DNA of 5,243 bases from Candidatus Dormiibacterota bacterium (lineage in GTDB: Bacteria > Chloroflexota > Dormibacteria > Aeolococcales > Aeolococcaceae), in contig JAFALX010000091.1 in NCBI GenBank assembly GCA_019234035.1, positions 1 through 5,243 of the forward strand. Direction: 5' to 3'. Numbering within the stretch: position 1 is the first letter of the stretch; each line of letters opens with the position of its first letter. Below, piece after piece: positions 1 through 5,243 of the stretch. The notes beneath the pieces are model-generated. The model was not told the origin of the DNA. It did no database searches and saw only the letters and a program-made list of their open reading frames with translations. A program made the translations under genes and the position numbers.

Positions 1-569
1 GTCACCGCCGGGTCCGCCGAGGTGCTGAGAAACGCAGGCTGCGTCAGCGGCTGGCCGGACTGCAGGGCGCGCTCGTACTGGGCGACGACGCCGGCCGGCA
101 GATTCGTTCCGCGGAACACCATGCCGGTATGGTCCGGCAATTGGGCGAGTCCGTGGCTGATGTTGTCCACATACGGCTGAAGCGGTGCGATGGCCGTGGG
201 GTCGGCGCTGCGCAGGGCGGCGTTGATCTTCGTGTAGTCAGCCGGTGAGGTGTCGAAGCTGGTGTAGCCGCGGATGGCAACGAGGTTGTCGTCGGGGATC
301 GCTGCCAGCGATGGGTTCTCTGCCTTGATGTTCTGGACGTCGGCGAGAAACTGCTGGTAGCGGGGCTCGCCCATGAGCCGGGCGAGGGCCGGTGCAGTGG
401 CGCTGCCGCTGCGCAGGCCGTGCACCGCGGTGCCGGCGAGCGCGTTGATGCCTGCGGAGGTGGCCACCTCCTGCCAATCGACGTGACCGGTGGTGAGCAG
501 CTGTCCGGCGGCGTCCCCGACCGCAGAGAACGTTCCCGCGGCGGCGAGACGGCCGGCCGGCCTTCGCAT
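1..569 (-). CDS. ADP-ribosyltransferase toxin domain (C-terminal part of the T7SS toxin; runs off the left edge)
   Basis: This frame is open for 189 residues from the ATG at 569-567 to the window edge, with no stop. Numbered from that Met, a pre-toxin stretch (about 1-60, including HVDWQEVATSAGINAL) leads to a domain with IRGYT at 99-103, Y112..IN..LR to 120, LPDHTG then VFRG with Arg153, and AFLSTS with Ser182-Thr183-Ser184. These match in order the conserved features of R-S-E ADP-ribosyltransferase exoenzymes (Pfam ADPrib_exo_Tox type): the YT/IN..LR helices, the NAD-binding Arg and the STS strand. The expected (E/Q)xE catalytic motif would lie past the left edge and cannot be seen. Known family members transfer ADP-ribose from NAD+ to a protein target; the target here is unknown. 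The same frame reads sensibly upstream to about 611 (PVAEQFGGEQLGGL), suggesting the domain is the continuation of the WXG module after a one-base shift. Alternatively it is a separate ORF started by the overlapping ATG, although no well-spaced ribosome site is seen. Confidence 0.78.
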   Translation of the reverse strand, partial: MRRPAGRLAAAGTFSAVGDAAGQLLTTGHVDWQEVATSAGINALAGTAVHGLRSGSATAPALARLMGEPRYQQFLADVQNIKAENPSLAAIPDDNLVAIRGYTSFDTSPADYTKINAALRSADPTAIAPLQPYVDNISHGLAQLPDHTGMVFRGTNLPAGVVAQYERALQSGQPLTQPAFLSTSADPAV

Positions 570-1303
570 CAGGCCGCCGAGCTGCTCCCCGCCGAACTGT
601 TCGGCGACCGGCCCACCGTGCCGGCGGCGGCGAAGGACGCGGCTCCGCCGGCCGCGCTCAGTGCCGCTTCCCTGGGGTCGAGCAGCGCAACGGCATGGTC
701 TCCGGTGAGGTCGAACCGTGTGTCCATGCGGTCCCAGACATCCGCGCCCAGCTGCGCGATGACGTCGCTCCCCAGGCCCACGAAAGCACCCTGCAGTGCG
801 AGCGTCCCGACATCCGTGAGTGCGAACGATGTCCCCACGGCCATGGCCGTCCCTTCGCCGATCTCGGCCGCCTCCGTCGCCGGATCGGCGCCGAGCTGCG
901 CAACGTTGACGACGGTCAGCGCCGCCATGATCCCCAGCTCGATCCAGTGCTCATGCTGGGCGTGCTCGAGCTGGTCCGCGTAGTCGTACAGCTGCGTGGA
1001 GAAGGTGCGGAGCTGCTCCGAGGCATCGTGCAGCACACGCGCCGGCGCCGGCCCGCCACCACCACCGGACCATGTGGCCGCGAACTGTGTGGCGCCATCG
1101 CCCCGCCACGATGTCGTGAGCTCGTTCACCGCCTCGTCGAGCGCGCGGCGATCCGCGTCGAAGCGCCCGCGCAACGACTCGACCTGCGCAGCGACCTGGC
1201 GGATCCGCCCGGGGTCGCCCGGGGGCCCGCTGAAGAATCCGCCGATGTCCGACAGCACGTTGCCGGCGTCATGGACGAGATCACCGTTCCAGGTCTGCCC
1301 CAT
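569..1303 (-). CDS. WXG100-like N-terminal module of a predicted type VII-secreted polymorphic toxin
   Basis: This 244-residue product has no signal peptide. Residues about 30-115 are predicted to form a helical hairpin. The WXG turn is at W66-R67-G68 (SWRGDG), and after the second helix comes YDYAD (Y106-D110), which fits the YxxxD signal of type VII substrates. A five-glycine linker (about 80-84) follows the turn. Residues about 120-190 are Ala/Gly-rich and hydrophobic, as in the spacer of T7SS toxins. From established knowledge of the WXG100/LXG families, such modules direct export of a C-terminal toxin. The ATG at 1303 is the first possible start, because an in-frame TAG lies two codons upstream; only a weak AGGG precedes it. 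The last 13 or so residues (GRSPNSSAGSSSAA) are Ser-rich and look like out-of-frame reading. The neighbouring frame continues sensibly into an ART domain, so this is probably the 5' part of a frameshifted or coupled toxin gene. The module assignment is fairly sure; the true C-terminus is not. Confidence 0.8.
   Translation of the reverse strand: MGQTWNGDLVHDAGNVLSDIGGFFSGPPGDPGRIRQVAAQVESLRGRFDADRRALDEAVNELTTSWRGDGATQFAATWSGGGGGPAPARVLHDASEQLRTFSTQLYDYADQLEHAQHEHWIELGIMAALTVVNVAQLGADPATEAAEIGEGTAMAVGTSFALTDVGTLALQGAFVGLGSDVIAQLGADVWDRMDTRFDLTGDHAVALLDPREAALSAAGGAASFAAAGTVGRSPNSSAGSSSAA
605..622 (-). other. Probable -1 frameshift point joining the WXG module to the ART domain
   Basis: On the minus strand the upstream frame reads AAAGTVG and then becomes Ser-rich nonsense. 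The frame one base back becomes protein-like at the same place (PVAEQFGG) and is Arg-rich just before it (LVRRRRHGG). Adding one G to the GGGCC run near 609-613 would give AGTVGPVAEQFGG with no break. No canonical X-XXY-YYZ slippery heptamer is present, so a true deletion, a sequencing or assembly error, or real gene decay are all more likely than programmed slippage. The exact base cannot be fixed from this sequence. Confidence 0.6.
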
Positions 1304-1528
1304 GCCCTACCGCCGTGTCACCCGTGCGTTCGTGTCCGACCCGCGCACCCTGACTGTGCGCACGCCATATCCACCATCGTCGAGCCTCCCGAAGCGCCGT
1401 CGCCGCGACTCTGCCGTTCATGATCGATCGGGAGCACGGACACGGGACGGACGATGGGGCCTCGGCGCTTCCGTAACGCGACCTTGGCTCGGTGCTCCAC
1501 CGGGTGCTGACGCTCGTACCCTTAGCGC
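1304..1528. promoter_or_regulatory. Divergent intergenic region between toxin and membrane-protein genes
   Basis: This 225-bp region separates two divergently transcribed genes and must hold both start regions. No convincing protein is seen in any frame; the overlapping ORFs are Arg/Pro-rich shadows. An 8-bp palindrome, GTGCGCAC, lies at 1356-1363, about 53 bp upstream of the toxin ATG, and a CGATCGATCG run lies nearby (about 1422-1431). Either could be a regulator site, but neither matches an operator I recognise. I see no clear -35/-10 pair for the toxin gene. Confidence 0.4.
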
Positions 1529-1529
1529 A
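1517..1529 (+). promoter_or_regulatory. Likely -10 element of a leaderless promoter
   Basis: TACCCT at 1517-1522 fits the actinobacterial -10 pattern TANNNT and ends six bases before the A of the ATG at 1529, so transcription is expected to start on or next to the start codon. No Shine-Dalgarno sequence is present between them. This agrees with leaderless translation, which is common in Actinomycetota. No good -35 is seen at 17-19 bp; TTGGCT at 1484-1489 is too far upstream. Confidence 0.5.
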
Positions 1530-2104
1530 TGGCCTTTCGCCGCCTCGGTCGTGCGGTTTCGGAGCCTCCTGAGCGCGGCCACGGGCTCGCGCCGTTTCTC
1601 AAGCGCTGGACCATCCCGATCATCGGCGCGTTGACGCCGGTCGGGCTGATCGCCGTGAACATCTCGGTGTTCGTCGTCAAGAACCTGAATGAGTTCCGGT
1701 GGGGCATCACGATCCTCGCGTTCGTCAGCGGCCTGCTGCTCAACTCGTGGGCAGCGCTCAACATCTACCGGACGTTTCAGCGCCGCCGCCCCGACCACGC
1801 GCTCGTCGCCGACCGCAACCAGGAGCTCGTGCTCGTCGGCGGCATGCTCATCGTCATCATCGCCGCGTTTCTCACGGCCCTGTTCTGCTACATGGGCCTG
1901 TCGAGCGAGGCCAATCTGCCCAACGGGGTCACGTTCATCACCGGTATCGGCGCGGTGCTCATCCCGATCCTGCTGCAAGGCATCTTCCGCCGCACCGTCC
2001 GCCGCGATCGTCAGCACGACGACCGGGCCACGGTGGGCGGGCTGCCACCGAGTCCGCCGTCGTCGCAGCCGCCGCTCCCGCCCTCGTTCCGCAGTCCCCG
2101 TTGA
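1529..2104 (+). CDS. Hypothetical four-helix membrane protein with proline-rich tail
   Basis: This 191-residue protein is not recognised as a named family. A charged N-terminus (about 1-27) is followed by four hydrophobic helices at about 28-50, 57-80, 99-123 and 132-153. Arg-rich cytoplasmic-type segments lie between helices 2 and 3 (RTFQRRRPDH) and after helix 4 (FRRTVRRDR). Both termini are therefore expected inside the cell. The last 20 or so residues are mostly Pro and Ser (PPSPPSSQPPLPPS), probably a disordered tail. The ATG at 1529 is well fixed: an in-frame TAG lies two codons upstream, the next in-frame start is far inside the first helix, and a -10 element sits at the distance expected for leaderless expression. 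The gene is divergent from the toxin gene and convergent with the exporter. Function is unknown. The hydrophobic pattern and positive-inside charges support a real gene over the His/Asp/Arg-rich ORF on the other strand. Confidence 0.78.
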   Translation: MAFRRLGRAVSEPPERGHGLAPFLKRWTIPIIGALTPVGLIAVNISVFVVKNLNEFRWGITILAFVSGLLLNSWAALNIYRTFQRRRPDHALVADRNQELVLVGGMLIVIIAAFLTALFCYMGLSSEANLPNGVTFITGIGAVLIPILLQGIFRRTVRRDRQHDDRATVGGLPPSPPSSQPPLPPSFRSPR

Positions 2105-2122
2105 GGGAGGAGGCGGCGAGCG

Positions 2123-3688
2123 TCAGCCGCCCATCGCCACCGCGGCGGGCTCCGCGGTGCCGGGTCCGCGCTGGGCTGCACGGACCACGTCTCGGCCGCG
2201 TATCAGGCTGAACGCCGCCACGGCGCCCGCCAGGGCGATGAAAGCCCCGACGATGAAGATGTCGTTCAAGCCGAGCAGAAAAGCCCGGCGCGCGATGGCG
2301 GTCACCGCCGGATTGTTCGCCACCGCCGGTGACTGCGTACCCGTCGAGGCGACGACCTGCGCCAACGCGCCGGCGGGGCGGCCGAGGCTCGTGGTCAACG
2401 ACGCAGCGATCACCTGCTGGAAGATCGCGCCGAGCAGTGCCACCCCGGTGGCGAGTCCCGCGATGCGAAATGTGTTGTTGATCCCGGACGCCATGCCGCT
2501 GCGTTGCGGTGGGACGACCCCCAGCGCGATCCGTGCGATCGCTGGATTGGCGAGCCCGATGCCGATGCCACCGACGATCATGCCCGGAAGGAGGCTCGTC
2601 CAGTCGGACGTCGTCGTCAGACCATGCATGAGCGACAGGCCGGCGGCCACCAGGAGCATCGCAGAGCCAAGCACAACGCCTGGCGCCATGCGTTCGGTGA
2701 AACGCCGCGATACGAGCGGGACGATGAACGCAAACGACGTGATGGGCAACACCCGCAGGCCGCCCTGCAGAGGCGAATAACCGAGCACCGTTTGCAGGTA
2801 CAGCGTGATGTACAGGAACATCGCGAACATTCCCGCGCCGATGGCGAATGTCGCGATGTTCACGCCGCTGAAAGCGGGCTTGCGGAACAAGGACAGGTCG
2901 AACATCGGCCGCGCCTGGTGGTGCTCGGCGTACGCGAAAACGCCGAGCAGGATCGCCGCGCCGGCAAAGCTGCCGAGAACCTGAGCGCTCGCCCAGCCTT
3001 CCTCGTCGCCACGGATCAGCGCAAAGATCAGGAAGAACAGTGCCAGGGAGAACGTGACGAGACCCGACACGTCGAGCCGCTTCGCCTCGGGATCGTGGAC
3101 GTTCGGGATCCTGGTCAGCGCCAGAAGCAGAGTCACCACACCGATCGGCAGGTTGATGAAGAAGATCCATCGCCAGCCCAGCCACCCGGTCAGGACACCG
3201 CCAAGCAGCGGACCTGCCGACACCGCGCCACCGATCGTCGCGCTCCAGAACGCAAGCGCCTTGAAGCGGTCTTCGCCGCGGTACTCCTGGCCGATCAGCG
3301 CGAGCGATGTGGCGAACATCGCGGCTCCGCCGACACCCTGTGCGGCGCGCGCAGCGATGAGCATGGTGGACGTGGTGGACAGGCCGCACACCAGCGAGAA
3401 CACAGTGAAGATGACGATGCCGGCGGCGAAAATTCGCTGCCGGCCGAACCGGTCCGCAAGCGATCCGCTGCTGAGGATCAGCGCGGCCAGTGTCAATGCG
3501 TATGCAGAGATGACCCACTCGAGGTCGCTGAACGAACCGGACAGCTCGCGCTGCACGCTGGGCAGCGCCACCTGAACGATCGTGACGTCCACCAGCAGCA
3601 TGAACGAGGCGCCGCACACGGCCACCAACGTCCACCACGACCTCCGTGCTGCCGGCGCCCCCGCGCTGGCCGGAGCCGTCTCAGCCAT
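2123..3688 (-). CDS. DHA2 (EmrB/QacA)-type MFS multidrug exporter, 14 transmembrane helices
   Basis: This complete 521-residue membrane protein of the major facilitator superfamily is predicted to export small molecules in exchange for protons across the cytoplasmic membrane. Visible motifs are the helix-1 motif D1 (LVDVTIVQVALP, 32-43, with Asp34), motif A (GSLADRFGRQR, 75-85), the helix-4 motif B (RAAQGVGGA, 114-122, with Arg114) and the exporter motif C (GAVSAGPLLGG, 154-164). The signature WRWIFFINLPIG follows at 172-183. About 14 hydrophobic helices fit the DHA2 pattern, the last at about 473-494, with short hydrophilic ends. The length is normal for the family. The ATG at 3688 is preceded by AGGAGG at 3706-3701, spacing 12, slightly long. 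An ATG at 3698 is out of frame and too close to that site. A promoter lies just upstream, so this is probably its own transcription unit. The substrate (drug, toxin or metabolite) cannot be told from sequence, and no regulator gene is adjacent. Confidence 0.93.
   Translation of the reverse strand: MAETAPASAGAPAARRSWWTLVAVCGASFMLLVDVTIVQVALPSVQRELSGSFSDLEWVISAYALTLAALILSSGSLADRFGRQRIFAAGIVIFTVFSLVCGLSTTSTMLIAARAAQGVGGAAMFATSLALIGQEYRGEDRFKALAFWSATIGGAVSAGPLLGGVLTGWLGWRWIFFINLPIGVVTLLLALTRIPNVHDPEAKRLDVSGLVTFSLALFFLIFALIRGDEEGWASAQVLGSFAGAAILLGVFAYAEHHQARPMFDLSLFRKPAFSGVNIATFAIGAGMFAMFLYITLYLQTVLGYSPLQGGLRVLPITSFAFIVPLVSRRFTERMAPGVVLGSAMLLVAAGLSLMHGLTTTSDWTSLLPGMIVGGIGIGLANPAIARIALGVVPPQRSGMASGINNTFRIAGLATGVALLGAIFQQVIAASLTTSLGRPAGALAQVVASTGTQSPAVANNPAVTAIARRAFLLGLNDIFIVGAFIALAGAVAAFSLIRGRDVVRAAQRGPGTAEPAAVAMGG
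2138..2159. terminator. Possible hairpin terminator between convergent genes, without T-tract
   Basis: CACCGCGG, a six-base loop CGGGCT, then CCGCGGTG forms a perfect 8-bp GC stem. It lies 34 bp past the stop of the membrane-protein gene and inside the last codons of the exporter. No U-run follows on either strand. At best it is an I-shaped terminator of the kind proposed for high-GC bacteria; by chance such stems are common in coding DNA of this composition. Confidence 0.25.
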
Positions 3689-3700
3689 CGCCCGCCATGC

Positions 3701-3706
3701 CCTCCT
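3701..3706 (-). promoter_or_regulatory. Ribosome binding site of the MFS exporter gene
   Basis: Minus-strand AGGAGG (within AAAGGAGGGC) is a full match to the Shine-Dalgarno core, 12 bases before the ATG at 3688. It decides against the out-of-frame ATG at 3698, which would leave only two bases. Confidence 0.7.
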
Positions 3707-3725
3707 TTCTCACGTGCTCCGCCGT

Positions 3726-3754
3726 AGCCTAGCCGCCCCCGGCGCGGTCAGCAA
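3726..3754 (-). promoter_or_regulatory. Housekeeping-type promoter of the MFS exporter gene
   Basis: On the minus strand TTGCTG (3754-3749) and TAGGCT (3731-3726) are separated by exactly 17 bp. The -10 fits TANNNT, and the -35 keeps the TTG core but matches TTGACA at only 3 of 6 positions. Transcription would start near 3719, giving a leader of about 30 bases that contains the AGGAGG. The pair sits downstream of the dnaK terminator, as expected for an independent unit. Confidence 0.6.
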
Positions 3755-3770
3755 CGAGCCAGACACAAAG

Positions 3771-3798
3771 AAAGGGCCCGCGTTGCCGCGGGCCCTTT
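3771..3798 (-). terminator. Strong intrinsic terminator after dnaK
   Basis: A perfect 12-bp inverted repeat (AAAGGGCCCGCG and CGCGGGCCCTTT) with a four-base loop lies 14 bases past the dnaK stop. Read on the minus strand the stem is followed by a T-rich stretch (TTTCTTTG), as in a Rho-independent terminator. On the plus strand TTTT also follows, so it could work in both directions, but no plus-strand gene runs into it here. Confidence 0.9.
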
Positions 3799-3812
3799 TG
3801 CTCGAATGTTGC

Positions 3813-5243
<1,431 letters not shown>

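Noticed and set aside
44..477. Two short minus-strand frames (44-280, 238-477) under the ART domain
   Set aside because: Both are Pro/Ser/Arg- or Arg/His-rich and overlap the ART-motif frame, which is clearly the coding one.
551..560. GGCCGGCC palindrome and similar GC-rich palindromes
   Set aside because: Such short GC palindromes are expected by chance at this base composition and have no context suggesting a site.
608..616. Programmed -1 ribosomal slippage site
   Set aside because: The sequence in frame is G-GGC-CGG, which does not fit X-XXY-YYZ, and I see no clear stimulatory structure, so I do not claim programmed frameshifting.
420..1634. Three long plus-strand frames opposite the toxin and intergenic region (420-983, 695-1423, 996-1634)
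   Set aside because: They mirror the WXG/ART coding strand and have low-complexity Ser/Pro/Arg content; the minus strand carries recognisable motifs.
1418..2017. 199-codon minus-strand frame opposite the four-helix protein
   Set aside because: Its Asp/Arg/His/Glu-rich composition is the antisense of transmembrane codons; the plus-strand protein has sensible helices and start signals.
1689..2780. 363-codon plus-strand frame spanning two genes
   Set aside because: Very rich in Ser, Arg, Ala and Pro, it crosses the end of one gene and runs antisense through another, with no domain signal.
1959..3638. 559-codon minus-strand frame overlapping the exporter
   Set aside because: Its Arg/His/Gly-rich product without domain features is an out-of-frame shadow of the MFS gene.
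2504..3727. 407-codon plus-strand open frame opposite the exporter
   Set aside because: The product is rich in Arg, Gln, His, Asp and Glu, as expected when hydrophobic codons of a membrane protein are read in antisense; the minus strand has all the MFS motifs.

Overview
The window comes from a GC-rich bacterial chromosome, roughly two-thirds GC by eye, with strong G/C preference at third codon positions. An actinomycete-type lineage fits best: there is a WXG100-like type VII secretion substrate, a TANNNT -10 element placed for leaderless translation, and a DHA2-family exporter. The DnaK fragment does not read like the Streptomyces/Mycobacterium type, so a less-studied actinobacterial class (for example Thermoleophilia) is possible. 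This placement is inference.

Layout, left to right. (1) Positions 1-1303, minus strand: what looks like one polymorphic toxin gene carried in two reading frames. The upstream part (1303-569) encodes a WXG100/T7SS-type N-terminal module with a WRG turn and a YxxxD motif. The downstream part (569 to the left edge, continuing outside) encodes the start of an R-S-E class ADP-ribosyltransferase (ART) domain, with YT..., FRG and FLSTS motifs. The two frames are offset by one base near 605-622. The first frame's stop overlaps an ATG in the second frame as TGATG. (2) 1304-1528: divergent intergenic region, with a probable leaderless promoter for the next gene. (3) 1529-2104, plus strand: an unrecognised four-helix membrane protein with a proline-rich tail. 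(4) 2123-3688, minus strand: a complete 14-helix DHA2 major facilitator exporter, convergent with the membrane-protein gene and only 18 bp from it. (5) 3689-3812: the exporter's own promoter and a very strong hairpin terminator. (6) 3813-5243, minus strand: dnaK, cut at its 5' end by the window edge.

How they fit together: the toxin, the membrane protein, the exporter and dnaK look like separate transcription units. The terminator between dnaK and the exporter, plus an exporter promoter, argues against co-transcription. The most notable content is the ART toxin. Its catalytic domain lies in a frame with no good start of its own other than the overlapping ATG, so simple ORF calling would miss it. 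Its catalytic glutamate and any immunity gene lie beyond the left edge.
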